From the NCBI GenBank assembly GCA_016185275.1, contig JACPNX010000036.1, positions 62,001 through 126,000 on the forward strand: a stretch of DNA of 64,000 bases, given 5' to 3'. This DNA comes from Actinomycetota bacterium. GTDB lineage: Bacteria > Actinomycetota > Acidimicrobiia > Acidimicrobiales > Iamiaceae. The position numbers and the translations under genes are program-made. Of this stretch, positions 36,060-45,040 are shown piece after piece (the first letter of the stretch is position 1; every line of letters begins with the position of its first letter). Under the pieces are notes generated by a model, which saw only the letters and a list, made by a program, of their open reading frames with translations, was not told the DNA's origin and ran no database searches.

Positions 36060-38381
36060 GTGAGCGACGCCGCGCGCCGGCTGGCCGCCCGCTTCTGGCC
36101 GGCCGCCGCCATCGTCGCCGTCCAGCTCGTGGCGTTCCCCATGCCGCCCGGCCTCGTCCTGCGCGGTGTGCTGGTCGGCGGGCTGACCGCGTTGGTGGCC
36201 ATCGGGATGGCCCTCATCTACCGCTCCGACCGCATCCTCAACCTGGCGCAGGCCGATCTGGGTGGCCCTTCGGCGGTGCTGGCCATCATGCTCGTCACGG
36301 CCTGGGGCTGGAGCTGGTACGTAGCGGTCGGTGCGGGACTGGCGGCGGCCGCGGTGCTCGGCGCCGTCGTCGAGCTGGCGGTGATCCGCCGCTTCCGCCG
36401 CGCGCCCCGGCTCCTTCTGACGGTGGCCACCATCGGCCTGTCGCAGCTGCTCGCGGCAGGGGCGATCCTGTTGCCGCGCGCCTGGGGCGTGAACGACTTC
36501 GCCGCCCGGAGAGCGGCGCCGCCGTTCACGGTCAAGCTCTCCATCGATCCGCTGAACTTCACGGCCAACGACATCGTCGCCGCCGCCGTGATCCCTCTCG
36601 CCGTGGCCGCGCTGTGGTTCTTCCTGCAGCGCACCGCGGTGGGCACGGCCGTGCGGGCCAGCGCCGAGGACCGCGAGCGGGCGGCGCTGCTCGGCGTGCC
36701 GGTCGGTCGGATCGGCACGGTGGTGTGGTCGGTCGCCGGCCTCCTGGCCTTCACCGCCACGTTCCTGCGGGCCGGCATCCTCGGTCTTCCCGTCGGCCTC
36801 GCGCTCAGCTACGGCATCCTCCTGCGCTCGCTCGCCGCCCTCATGCTCGGTCGCCTCACCGACCTCCCCGCGGTGGCCGCGTCGGCCGTCGCCCTCGGTG
36901 TGCTGGAGCTCGGGGTCGCCTGGAACGCGTCCAGCCCGCTGCTCATCGATCCGATCCTCGCCGCCGTCGTCGTCCTGGCGCTCGTGGCTCGGCGCCGCTC
37001 GGCCAGCCGCAGCGAGGCCGGGGAATCGTCGAGCTGGCAGGCCGCGGCCGACGTCCGCGCGATCCCGCGGGAGCTGGCCGCCCTGCGCGAGGTCCGGGTC
37101 GCCCGGTGGACCTTCGGGGTCCTGGCCGCGGTCGTCGTGGTCGCGCTGCCGACCGTGCTGCCGGTCGACCGCTCGCTCAAGGCGTCGGCCGTGCTCATCT
37201 ACGGCATCCTCGGCGTCTCGCTCGTCGTCCTGACCGGTTGGAGCGGCCAGGTGTCGCTCGGCTCCGTCGCGTTCTTCGCCATCGGCGCGGCCGTCGGTGG
37301 CAAGGCGACATCCGCGTGGGGGCTCGACCTGACCCTGGCGCTGGTGCTCGCGGCGGCGGTGGGGGCGGCGGTGTCGGTCGTGGTGGGCCTTCCGGCGTTG
37401 CGCCTGCGCGGCATCTACCTCGCGGTCACGACGTTCGCGTTCGCGCTGGCCACCACGTCGTACTTCCTCAACGACCGCTTCTTCGGCTGGTTGCCGACCG
37501 ACCGGATCGAGCGGGCCCCACTGCTCGGCCGCATCGGCATCGAGTCCGCCACCGCCATGTACGAGCTGTCCCTCGCCGGGCTCGTCCTGGTGATCGTGTC
37601 GGTGCGGGCGATCCGTCGCAGCCGCACCGGGCGCGTCCTGATCGCCATCCGCGAGAACGATCCGGCGGCCCAGTCGTTCGGCATAAGCGTGGTGCGGGCC
37701 AAGCTCACCGCCTTCGCCGTGTCGGGCGCCATCGCGGCCTTCGCCGGCGCGCTGTTCGTCCACCAGCAGCAGGCCTTCGGGCAGGGCCCCTACGAGCCCG
37801 GCCAGAACCTCGCCGTCTTCGCGATGGTGGTGATCGGCGGCATCACCTCGGTGCCGGGCGCGCTGCTCGGCGCGCTGTACCTGCGCGGCGCCCAGTGGTT
37901 CCTGCCGCTCGACTGGCAGCCGCTGGCCTCGGGCGCCGGCGTGCTGCTCGCGCTGATGATCCTGCCGGGCGGTCTCGGCGGCCTGCTCTACTCGGTGCGC
38001 GATGCCTGGCTCCGCTGGGTCGCTCGGCGCCACGGGGTGAGCGCGCCCGCCCTGGCCGGCGGCCACGCCCGGCCGGCCGGCTCGCGGGCCATCGACGCCG
38101 AGGGCGACGGCGGCGGCGACGGCGGTGCCTCGCCGGCCCGGCCTCCGGGTTCCGACCCGGCCGACGGGGTCGTCGCGTCCGCTGCCGCTGCCTCTGCCGC
38201 TGCCGCCGCCGACGCCTCCTCTGCTGCCGCCTTCACCTCCGAGGCCGCCTCCGCCGCTGCTGCCGCCCTCACCTCCGAGGCCGGCACGCCGGCCTCGGGC
38301 GCCGCCGCGTCGTCGGCCACCGGCGACGGGCGCGGTGCGCCCGGCGACCCGGGCGAGCCCGCGCTGGCGGCCGACCGGTGA
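36060..38381 (+). CDS. LivH-LivM fused branched-chain-amino-acid-type ABC permease
   Basis: A 773-residue protein joining both permease subunits usually made separately. Residues about 10-300 are LivH-like (LTALVAIGMALIYRSDRILN, then GLPVGLALSYGILLRS). Residues about 355-645 are LivM-like (VLTGWSGQVSLGSVAFFAIG, TGRVLIAIRENDPAAQSFGI). About 110 C-terminal residues form a Gly/Ala/Ser tail with no predicted structure, encoded by GCC/TCC-rich microrepeats. The start is taken as the GTG at 36060, just before the first helix, but its SD (AGAGG) is too close; a GTG at 36015 is an alternative. Overlaps the next gene by 4 bp (GTGA). Confidence 0.9.
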   Translation: MSDAARRLAARFWPAAAIVAVQLVAFPMPPGLVLRGVLVGGLTALVAIGMALIYRSDRILNLAQADLGGPSAVLAIMLVTAWGWSWYVAVGAGLAAAAVLGAVVELAVIRRFRRAPRLLLTVATIGLSQLLAAGAILLPRAWGVNDFAARRAAPPFTVKLSIDPLNFTANDIVAAAVIPLAVAALWFFLQRTAVGTAVRASAEDRERAALLGVPVGRIGTVVWSVAGLLAFTATFLRAGILGLPVGLALSYGILLRSLAALMLGRLTDLPAVAASAVALGVLELGVAWNASSPLLIDPILAAVVVLALVARRRSASRSEAGESSSWQAAADVRAIPRELAALREVRVARWTFGVLAAVVVVALPTVLPVDRSLKASAVLIYGILGVSLVVLTGWSGQVSLGSVAFFAIGAAVGGKATSAWGLDLTLALVLAAAVGAAVSVVVGLPALRLRGIYLAVTTFAFALATTSYFLNDRFFGWLPTDRIERAPLLGRIGIESATAMYELSLAGLVLVIVSVRAIRRSRTGRVLIAIRENDPAAQSFGISVVRAKLTAFAVSGAIAAFAGALFVHQQQAFGQGPYEPGQNLAVFAMVVIGGITSVPGALLGALYLRGAQWFLPLDWQPLASGAGVLLALMILPGGLGGLLYSVRDAWLRWVARRHGVSAPALAGGHARPAGSRAIDAEGDGGGDGGASPARPPGSDPADGVVASAAAASAAAAADASSAAAFTSEAASAAAAALTSEAGTPASGAAASSATGDGRGAPGDPGEPALAADR
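38160..38340 (+). repeat. Ala/Ser-coding microrepeat tract
   Basis: Triplet-rich DNA (GCTGCCGCTGCC and CACCTCCGAGGCC units, the latter twice) codes the low-complexity tail of the LivH-LivM fusion, just before the junction with the next gene. Confidence 0.6.
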
Positions 38382-41300
38382 CGCGGCGCTGGGGCCGCGC
38401 CGCCCTCGGGGCGCCGCTGTTCCCGCTCGTGGTGCTGTTCGGCCTCAACGCCGTCGACGAGCTCGACCGCACCGCCTTCGGCATCCTCCTGCCGGAGATC
38501 CGCGCCGACTTCGGGCTCGACCTGCAGGGGATCCTCACGCTCGTCGCGCTCGTGTCGGTCGTCGCGCTCGCGCTGCAGGTGCCGATCGCGAGCTACGCGG
38601 ACCGCCACCGCCGCGTGCCGCTGGCCCTCGTCGGTGCGGCCGCCTGGGGGGTGTTCTCGCTGGCGACCGGCATGGTGGGCACCGTCGTGCTGCTCGGTGT
38701 GGTGCGGGCCGGCTCGTCGATCGGCAAGGCGGTGGTCGACCCCACGCACAACTCGCTGCTCGCGGACTACTACGACGTCGAGGTCCGGCCCCGCGTCTAC
38801 TCGATCCACCGGGCGGCGAACGCCGTGGGCAGCTTCGTCGGCCCGCTCACCGCGGGCCTGCTGGCCTACGCCTTCGGATGGCGCGCGCCGTTCTTCGTGT
38901 TCGCCGCGCCGACCATGGTCTTCGTCGTGATCGGGCTCCGCCTGCGCGAGCCCGTACGGGGCGCGCACGAGCGGCGGGCGATGGGCGCATCCGACGCGGC
39001 GGTGGCCACGGAGGAGGCCCCACCTTCGTTCGCCGAGGGTTGGCGGATGGTGTGGCGCATCGAGAGCCTGCGGCGCATCTGGTACGCGCTGCCGTTCCTC
39101 GCCGCCTCGCTCATCGGCTTCGTGTCCCTCGCCGGTCTCCTGTACGCCCAGGAGTTCGACCTCGACGAGCGCGCCCGCGGGTTCGTGGCCGCCGGGGTGG
39201 AGCCCGCCCAGCTCATCGGCCTGTACGTGGGAGCGCGCATCGGCATGCGCCTCCTGGCGAAGGGACCCGGCCGGGTCGTGCAGGCCCAAGCCGTGGCCGC
39301 GGCCGTGGTGGCCGTGCTGTCGATCGGGTTCGCGCTGGCCCCGGTGCTGGCGCTGGCGATCGCCTTCAACGTGCTGATCTCGGCCACCTTGGCGTTGCTG
39401 GCACCGTCGATCCTCGCCGCGCTGTCGCTCGCCATACCGCCGCGAGCGCGCTCCATCGGCTTCTCGGTGGCGTCGCTGTGGATCATCCCCGGGCTGGTCG
39501 TGCTCCCGGTGATCGGCGCCATCGGCGACCGGCTCGGGATACGGGTCGGTCTGCTGGTGATGGTGCCGGTCTTCTTCGCCGGCAGCCTGCTGATCGCGCG
39601 GGCGGGCTCGGTGATCGACGCGGACGTCCAGCAGGTGTGGCGCACCGCCGCGGCCCGATCCGAGGCGGCGGCCGAGCGGGCGGCGGGCCGGTCGAAGCTC
39701 CTGCTGGTGCGCGGCCTCGACGTGTCCTATGGCCAGGTGCAGGTGCTGTTCGGCGTGGACCTCGACGTCGACGAGGGCGAGATCGTCGCCCTGCTCGGCA
39801 CCAACGGCGCGGGCAAGTCGACCTTGCTCAAGGCGATCTGCGGGAGCGTGGTGGCCGACCGCGGCGCCGTGATGCTCGACGGCCGGGAGACGACCTTCGC
39901 CCCACCGCACGAGATCGCCGGCCACGGGGTGCTGCTCGTGCCCGGCGGCCGGGGCGTGTTCCCGACGCTCACCGTCGACGAGCACCTCGAGGTCGCCGGT
40001 TGGTTGCACCGCCACGACCGTGCCGATGTCGCCGCCGGTCGCGCCCGGGTGCTCGAGCTGTTCCCGGTCCTGGCCGAGCGGTTGCGCGAGCCCGCCGCCA
40101 ACCTGTCCGGCGGCCAGCAGCAGATGCTCGCGCTCGGCATGGCGTTCCTGTCCCGACCGCGCCTGCTGATGATCGACGAGCTGTCGCTGGGCCTCGCCCC
40201 GATCGTCGTGGAGCAGCTCCTCGGGGTCGTGCGCGAGCTGCGCGACCGGGGGACGACGATCATCCTCGTCGAGCAGTCCGTGAACCTGGCGCTGACCGTC
40301 GCCTCGACCGCGTACTTCATGGAGAAGGGCGAGATCCGCTTCAGCGGGCCCACCGCCGAGCTGCTGGAGCGGCCCGACGTGCTGCGCAGCGTCTTCCTCG
40401 AAGGCGCGGCATCCGCCGCCGCCTCGACCGCCTCCCCAGCTTCTTTGGTTCTTTGTCCAGGCATGGCGCTGTCAAAGAACCAAAGAAGTGCTCCGACGGG
40501 TGCTCCGACGGGCGCTCCGACGGGTGCTCCGACGGGTGCTCCGACGGGTGCTCCGACGGGTGCCGACGCGGTGCCCGCCCTGCGCACGATCGGTCTCGGT
40601 CGTGCCTTCGGCGGGATCCGCGCCCTCGACGACGTGCACCTCACCGTGGCGCGCGGCGAGGTCGTCGGCGTCATCGGACCGAACGGTGCGGGCAAGACGA
40701 CACTGTTCGACGTCATCTCCGGGTTCACCCGGGCCGACGCCGGCACGGTCGAGCTGGCCGGCGTGGACGTGACCGGTCGGCCGCCGCACCGGCGGGCACT
40801 GGCCGGTCTCGGCCGATCGTTCCAGGACGCACGGCTCTTCCCCGGCCTCACCGTCGAAGAGGTGATCGCCGTGTCCCTCGAGCGCGAGATCGAGGTGGGC
40901 GACGTGATCTCGGCCGTCCTCCACCGGCCCGCGCTGTTCGACAGCGAAGAGCGCGTCCGGGCCCGCGTCGACGAGCTCATCGAGCTGCTGGGCCTGGAGG
41001 CGTTCCGGTCCAAGTTCATCCGTGAGCTCTCGACCGGATCGCGCCGCATCGTCGACCTCGCCTGCGTCGTCGCCCACCGCCCGAGCGTCGTGCTCCTCGA
41101 CGAGCCGTCGAGCGGCATCGCGCAGCGCGAGACCGAGGCGCTCGGGCCGTTGCTTCTGCGCATCCGCGACGGTCTCGGCGCCGCGCTGGTGGTCGTGGAG
41201 CACGACATGCCCCTCGTGACCGCGGTCGCCGATCGGCTGGTGGCCATGGAGCAGGGCCGGGTCATCGCCGAGGGCGAGCCGGCGGCAGTCCTGCACGACG

Positions 41301-41386
41301 CCCGGGTCGTGGCGTCGTACCTCGGCACCGATCCCAAGGTGGTGGCCCGTTCGGGCGCCGCTGCGACCGACCACGGAGGCGCATGA
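38378..41386 (+). CDS. MFS transporter fused to LivF- and LivG-type ABC ATPases
   Basis: One uninterrupted 1002-residue frame with three modules. Residues about 1-420 are a 12-helix MFS permease (LNAVDELDRTAFGILLPEIR, PIASYADRHRRVPLALVG). About 438-685 is a LivF-like ATPase: Walker A GTNGAGKST near 474, LPGGRGVFPTLT-like VPGGRGVFPTLTVDEH, signature NLSGGQQQML near 575, Walker B LLMIDELSLGLAP. About 733-990 is a LivG-like ATPase: Walker A GPNGAGKTT near 767, RSFQDARLFPGLT, an altered signature ELSTGSRRIVDLA near 884, Walker B VVLLDEPSSG. The linker between the ATPases is coded by a palindromic element and a 12-bp repeat. The start is a GTG at 38378, and it ends 1 bp before the binding-protein gene. 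Confidence 0.9.
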   Translation: MTRRWGRAALGAPLFPLVVLFGLNAVDELDRTAFGILLPEIRADFGLDLQGILTLVALVSVVALALQVPIASYADRHRRVPLALVGAAAWGVFSLATGMVGTVVLLGVVRAGSSIGKAVVDPTHNSLLADYYDVEVRPRVYSIHRAANAVGSFVGPLTAGLLAYAFGWRAPFFVFAAPTMVFVVIGLRLREPVRGAHERRAMGASDAAVATEEAPPSFAEGWRMVWRIESLRRIWYALPFLAASLIGFVSLAGLLYAQEFDLDERARGFVAAGVEPAQLIGLYVGARIGMRLLAKGPGRVVQAQAVAAAVVAVLSIGFALAPVLALAIAFNVLISATLALLAPSILAALSLAIPPRARSIGFSVASLWIIPGLVVLPVIGAIGDRLGIRVGLLVMVPVFFAGSLLIARAGSVIDADVQQVWRTAAARSEAAAERAAGRSKLLLVRGLDVSYGQVQVLFGVDLDVDEGEIVALLGTNGAGKSTLLKAICGSVVADRGAVMLDGRETTFAPPHEIAGHGVLLVPGGRGVFPTLTVDEHLEVAGWLHRHDRADVAAGRARVLELFPVLAERLREPAANLSGGQQQMLALGMAFLSRPRLLMIDELSLGLAPIVVEQLLGVVRELRDRGTTIILVEQSVNLALTVASTAYFMEKGEIRFSGPTAELLERPDVLRSVFLEGAASAAASTASPASLVLCPGMALSKNQRSAPTGAPTGAPTGAPTGAPTGAPTGADAVPALRTIGLGRAFGGIRALDDVHLTVARGEVVGVIGPNGAGKTTLFDVISGFTRADAGTVELAGVDVTGRPPHRRALAGLGRSFQDARLFPGLTVEEVIAVSLEREIEVGDVISAVLHRPALFDSEERVRARVDELIELLGLEAFRSKFIRELSTGSRRIVDLACVVAHRPSVVLLDEPSSGIAQRETEALGPLLLRIRDGLGAALVVVEHDMPLVTAVADRLVAMEQGRVIAEGEPAAVLHDARVVASYLGTDPKVVARSGAAATDHGGA
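40440..40488. repeat. Interspersed palindromic element, copy A
   Basis: CTTCTTTGGTTCTTTG (40440-40455) pairs perfectly with CAAAGAACCAAAGAAG (40473-40488), a 16-bp stem with a 17-base centre. It lies inside the MFS-LivF-LivG frame and codes the peptide SLVLCPGMALSKNQR in the linker. It shares its arms with copy B at 56306-56350, and its A/T content contrasts with the flanks. Confidence 0.93.
40489..40560 (+). repeat. 12-bp tandem repeat, exactly six copies
   Basis: TGCTCCGACGGG is repeated six times (one copy starts CG), starting right after palindromic copy A. In frame it codes APTG tetrapeptides that extend the linker between the two ATPase domains. Confidence 0.95.
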
Positions 41387-41387
41387 C

Positions 41388-43088
41388 ATGCGACCGAGCA
41401 TCGACCGACCCGAGGGCGCCGACCGGAGCCGCCAGCTGCGACGCCTCTTTCCAGCGGTCGTCGTCATCGCGGTGGTGGCCGTCATCGCGGCCGCGCTCGT
41501 GCTGTCCGGCGGCAAGAAGGACACCGCGACGAAGACCGACGCGGCGGGGACCGGCAAGCTGCCGCCCGGCGCCATCTCGTGGTCGCTGGCCCGGCAGCGC
41601 AATCTGAAGGACCTCACGTGGCCGAAGACCTGCGACCGCCAGCGAGGCCGGGTGGCCATCCCGTGGTACTTCGCCGCCGAGTGCTTCGCCAACACGCCGA
41701 ACAAGGGGGCGACGGCGCGCGGGGTCACCGGCTCGACCATCAAGGTGGTCGTCTACCAGACGCCGGCCAACGACCCGATCATCAGCTACGTGTCCTCGGC
41801 CGTCCGGTCCGACGACACCACCGACCAGCAGCGCCGCACCATCCAGACCTACGTCGACATGTTCAACCGCTACTACCAGACCTACGGGCGCAAGGTGAAG
41901 GTGTCGTTCCTCACTGCCTCGGGGCCGGCCAACGACGAGGTGGCGGCCCGGGCCGACGCCGCCAAGGCGGCCGGCATGGGCGCGTTCGCGGTGCTCGGCG
42001 GCCCGCCGCTGACGCCCGCCTTCGCCGACGAGCTGGCCGCCCGCAAGGTCACCTGCATCGGCTGCATCGGAGGCGGCACGCCCGACTGGTACCAGCAGCG
42101 CGCCCCGTACGTGTTCACCGTCGGCGCCAACGTCGTGCAGGGTCAGGACCAGGTGATCGAGTACCTGCGCAAGCAGGTCAACGGGCGCAAGGCCAGCCGC
42201 GCCGGCGACCCGCAGCTACGGCGCCGGACCCGGGTGTTCGGCACCCTGGCCATCGAGACCAGCGCCGAGTCCAAGACGCTGGCGCAGCGCTTCAAGCGGG
42301 AGGCGGCCAAGGCCGGCATCAAGCTGGCCGCGCAGATCCCGTACCAGCTCGACCCGGCTCGGCTCCAGGAGCAGGCCGCGGCCGACATCGCCAAGCTCAA
42401 GGCGGCCGGGGTCACCAGCGTGGTGTTCTCCGGCGATCCGCTCGCCCCGCAGAGCTTCACGGCCGAGGCCACCCGCCAGGGCTACTTCCCGGAGTGGATC
42501 ATCGCCCTGCCCGTCCTGGTCGACACCGCGGCGTTCGGCCGCACCTACGACCAGCGCCAGTGGGCCAACGCCTTCGGCATCAGCTACAGCACCGCCCGCA
42601 TCGACCCGAACATCGGTGCCTCCTACTTCCTGCACAAGTGGTTCACGGGCAAGCCGCCGCCGGCCAGCGCCACCAGCGCCCTTCTGTTGCCCAACCCCGC
42701 GGTGCTGTTCGCCGGCATCCAGGCCGCGGGTCCGACGCTCACGGCCCAGACGCTGCGCGACGGCCTGTTCTCGCTTCGGCCCCGCCAGGCCATCAGCCAG
42801 GTCGAGTTCTCCTACGGGCGCCACGGGATCTGGCCGTACAACGACTACAACGGCGTGGACGACACCACCGAGATCTGGTGGGACGCGAAGGCCAAAGGCC
42901 CCGACGAGATCCGCCGGGAAGGCACAGGTCTGTACCGGTACGTGGACGGCGGCCGGCGGTACCAGGCGGGGGCATGGCCCCGGCGCGACAGCGGCGCCTT
43001 CGTGCTGAAGGGCTCGGTCACCATCCTGACCCGCCCGCCCGCCCGTGAGACCCCGCCCGACTACCCGTCGCCGGCCGGCTCCGGCTGA
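41388..43088 (+). CDS. Membrane-anchored LivK-type substrate-binding protein
   Basis: A 566-residue protein. One hydrophobic segment (about 22-40, AVVVIAVVAVIAAALVLSGG) without a lipobox or clear signal cleavage site suggests an uncleaved anchor. The mature part fits type I periplasmic binding proteins (Peripla_BP_6): GSTIKVVVYQTPANDP, AAKAAGMGAFAVLGGPPLTP, TCIGCIGGG and a second lobe from about 290. It is longer than usual LivK (about 350-400 residues). The ATG at 41388 is 1 bp after the fused ATPase gene, so it completes a binding protein-permease-ATPase set. The ligand is unknown; the CoA-transferase nearby hints at an organic acid. Confidence 0.87.
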   Translation: MRPSIDRPEGADRSRQLRRLFPAVVVIAVVAVIAAALVLSGGKKDTATKTDAAGTGKLPPGAISWSLARQRNLKDLTWPKTCDRQRGRVAIPWYFAAECFANTPNKGATARGVTGSTIKVVVYQTPANDPIISYVSSAVRSDDTTDQQRRTIQTYVDMFNRYYQTYGRKVKVSFLTASGPANDEVAARADAAKAAGMGAFAVLGGPPLTPAFADELAARKVTCIGCIGGGTPDWYQQRAPYVFTVGANVVQGQDQVIEYLRKQVNGRKASRAGDPQLRRRTRVFGTLAIETSAESKTLAQRFKREAAKAGIKLAAQIPYQLDPARLQEQAAADIAKLKAAGVTSVVFSGDPLAPQSFTAEATRQGYFPEWIIALPVLVDTAAFGRTYDQRQWANAFGISYSTARIDPNIGASYFLHKWFTGKPPPASATSALLLPNPAVLFAGIQAAGPTLTAQTLRDGLFSLRPRQAISQVEFSYGRHGIWPYNDYNGVDDTTEIWWDAKAKGPDEIRREGTGLYRYVDGGRRYQAGAWPRRDSGAFVLKGSVTILTRPPARETPPDYPSPAGSG

Positions 43089-43119
43089 CCGTCGAGCGAC
43101 CGCCGCCGACAACCGCGGC

Positions 43120-43797
43120 CTACGAGGCGATGGCGATGCGGCTGCCGCGCGGGACGGTGCGGGCGGCGTTGGTGATCTGGAGGACGCCGTCGCCGTCCGG
43201 CCGGGCCGTCGTGTTCGTGCACCCGCCGTCCGCTGCCGGCTGGTAGGTCACCCGCAGCGCCGCGGGCGCCGGCGCCGGCTGCGACCAGCGGACGGCGACC
43301 GGCGGGTCGTCGCAGCGGGCGAACACCTCCGACCACATCACGGGCGAAGCGAGCCCCACCGCGTCGACGGCCAGCCGCCGCACGACCGTGGTGGCGCCGG
43401 TCGCGACGTCGACCACCTCGCCGGTCCCGTCGGCGCGAATCACCAGCCGGTAGGGCGTGCCCGCGCGCCAGGCGAAGTCCCGGGTGTTGGGGTTGCCGGT
43501 CGCGCTCGGCAGCGCCGACTCCGTGCCGTCCAGCTCACCCCCGGCCGACCGGTAGCCGCCCCAGTTGACGGCCGTGCTCCCCGGGTGCTCGGGGTGCCAC
43601 TGCAGCCCGAGGTGCGCCGCAGCCACGTCGCGACCGCCGGCGCCGACGAACGAGGCCTGCAGCGCCCAGAAGTACAGGCGCGGCACGACCGGCGGCTCGA
43701 CGACCGTGAGCACCACCGAGACCTGGTCCGCCTCGGACGGCGGGCCGAGACCCGCCCACCTCGCACCGGCGGCACCCGGCTCCCACCACAGGTGCAT
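43120..43797 (-). CDS. Conserved hypothetical protein (possible DUF3472-like)
   Basis: A 225-residue protein from the ATG at 43797. MHLWWEPG opens it, [24 protein letters not shown] and [16 protein letters not shown] follow, a pattern recalling DUF3472-type beta-sandwich proteins, but I am not certain of that assignment. No signal peptide is seen with this start. In-frame sequence upstream is open but Arg/Pro-rich, so a longer N-terminus cannot be excluded. Convergent with the binding-protein gene, 31 bp apart; divergent from the aldo/keto reductase. Confidence 0.65.
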   Translation of the reverse strand: MHLWWEPGAAGARWAGLGPPSEADQVSVVLTVVEPPVVPRLYFWALQASFVGAGGRDVAAAHLGLQWHPEHPGSTAVNWGGYRSAGGELDGTESALPSATGNPNTRDFAWRAGTPYRLVIRADGTGEVVDVATGATTVVRRLAVDAVGLASPVMWSEVFARCDDPPVAVRWSQPAPAPAALRVTYQPAADGGCTNTTARPDGDGVLQITNAARTVPRGSRIAIAS

Positions 43798-43975
43798 GGA
43801 CGAGGCCCCGTTCGCCGACGCGGGCAACCCGGTGGTGCGATCGCCCGGCCGCCTGAGCCCGCCGGGCCACCACCGCCTGCCTCGGTCGCCCACGGCTCCA
43901 GTGAAGCGCAGCCTCGCGGCGGCTGGTAGGACGGACGGGTCCCAACGCCCCTGCCCCGTCCCCCAGGAGATCACC

Positions 43976-44947
43976 GTGGAGTACCGCCGTCTCGGCCGTT
44001 CCGGCCTGAAGGTCAGCGTTCTGTCGTTCGGTTCGTGGGTGTCCTTCGGCCCGCAGCTGGACGTGGGCAAGGCCGCCGACTGCCTCGCCGCCGCCTGGGA
44101 CGCGGGGGTGAACTTCTTCGACAACGCCGAGGCCTACGCGGGCGGAGAGTCGGAGCGGATCATGGGCGAGGCCATCGAGCGCCTCGGATGGCCGCGCCAC
44201 GCGTACGTGGTGTCCACCAAGCTCTTCTGGGGCATCCACGACGAGCACCACGGCGGCGTCAACATGAAGAACACGCTGAACCGCAAGTACCTCATGCAAG
44301 CCATCGACGCGTCCCTCGACCGCTTCGGGCTCGACTTCGTGGACCTGCTGTTCTGCCACCGGGCCGACCCGGACACCCCGGTCGCAGAGACGGTCTGGGC
44401 GATGTCGGAGATCGTCTCGGCCGGCAAGGCCCTCTACTGGGGCACGTCCGAATGGACCGCCGACGAGATCCGCACCGCCATCGACGTCGCCGAGCGCCAC
44501 CACCTCCACGCCCCGGTCATGGAGCAGCCGCAGTACAACCTGTTCGAGCGGCGCCGCGTCGAGCGCGAGTACGCCCGCCTCTACGAGGACCACGGGCTCG
44601 GCCTGACCACCTGGAGCCCGCTGGCCTCCGGCCTCCTGTCCGGCAAGTACCTCGACGGCGTGCCCGAAGGCAGCAGGGCCACGCTGCCCGGCTACGAGTG
44701 GCTGCGGGACCTGCTCACCGACGCCGGTCGCAACGCCAAGGTGCGCAAGCTCGCCGACATCGCCGACGAGCTCGAGTGCACCCTCTCGCAGCTCGCGATC
44801 GCCTGGTGCGCGTCGAACCCCCACGTCTCGACCGTCATCACCGGGGCCAGCCGGCCCGAGCAGGTCGAGGAGAACATGGGCGCGATGGACGTGATCGAGC
44901 GCTTCGACGCCGACGTGAAGGGCCGCGTCGAGGCCGCGGTGCGCTGA
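43976..44947 (+). CDS. Aldo/keto reductase (Kv-beta-like subgroup)
   Basis: A 323-residue NADPH-dependent oxidoreductase. [19 protein letters not shown] opens the barrel. The catalytic tetrad is visible: Asp and Tyr in [15 protein letters not shown], Lys in VVSTKLFWG and His in [12 protein letters not shown]. The cofactor site has [15 protein letters not shown] and [15 protein letters not shown]. The sequence resembles the potassium-channel beta-subunit/YghZ group. Start: the GTG at 43976 with AGGAGA 5 bases upstream. Substrate unknown, probably aldehydes. Confidence 0.93.
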   Translation: MEYRRLGRSGLKVSVLSFGSWVSFGPQLDVGKAADCLAAAWDAGVNFFDNAEAYAGGESERIMGEAIERLGWPRHAYVVSTKLFWGIHDEHHGGVNMKNTLNRKYLMQAIDASLDRFGLDFVDLLFCHRADPDTPVAETVWAMSEIVSAGKALYWGTSEWTADEIRTAIDVAERHHLHAPVMEQPQYNLFERRRVEREYARLYEDHGLGLTTWSPLASGLLSGKYLDGVPEGSRATLPGYEWLRDLLTDAGRNAKVRKLADIADELECTLSQLAIAWCASNPHVSTVITGASRPEQVEENMGAMDVIERFDADVKGRVEAAVR

Positions 44948-44981
44948 GCGCTGGAGGCGGTTCGCCGGTTCGCCGGTCGGT

Positions 44982-45038
44982 AGGAAGCCGCGGCCGCCCG
45001 GCGTTTGGCAGGAAACGCCGCGGCCGCCCGGCGTTCGC
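44982..45038. repeat. Two-copy direct repeat with an internal hairpin
   Basis: AGGAAGCCGCGGCCGCCCGG and the similar AGGAAACGCCGCGGCCGCCC run back to back (44982-45009 and 45010-45038). In the second copy AACGCCG (45014-45020) pairs with CGGCGTT (45029-45035). It fills the gap between the convergent aldo/keto reductase and fcl genes and may act as a terminator in both directions. Confidence 0.6.
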
Positions 45039-45040
45039 TG

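Noticed and set aside
38125-41025. A 966-codon plus-strand frame overlapping the MFS-LivF-LivG gene
   Set aside because: Alternative frame with Arg/Pro/Gly-rich content; the ABC and MFS motifs are all in the frame starting at 38378.
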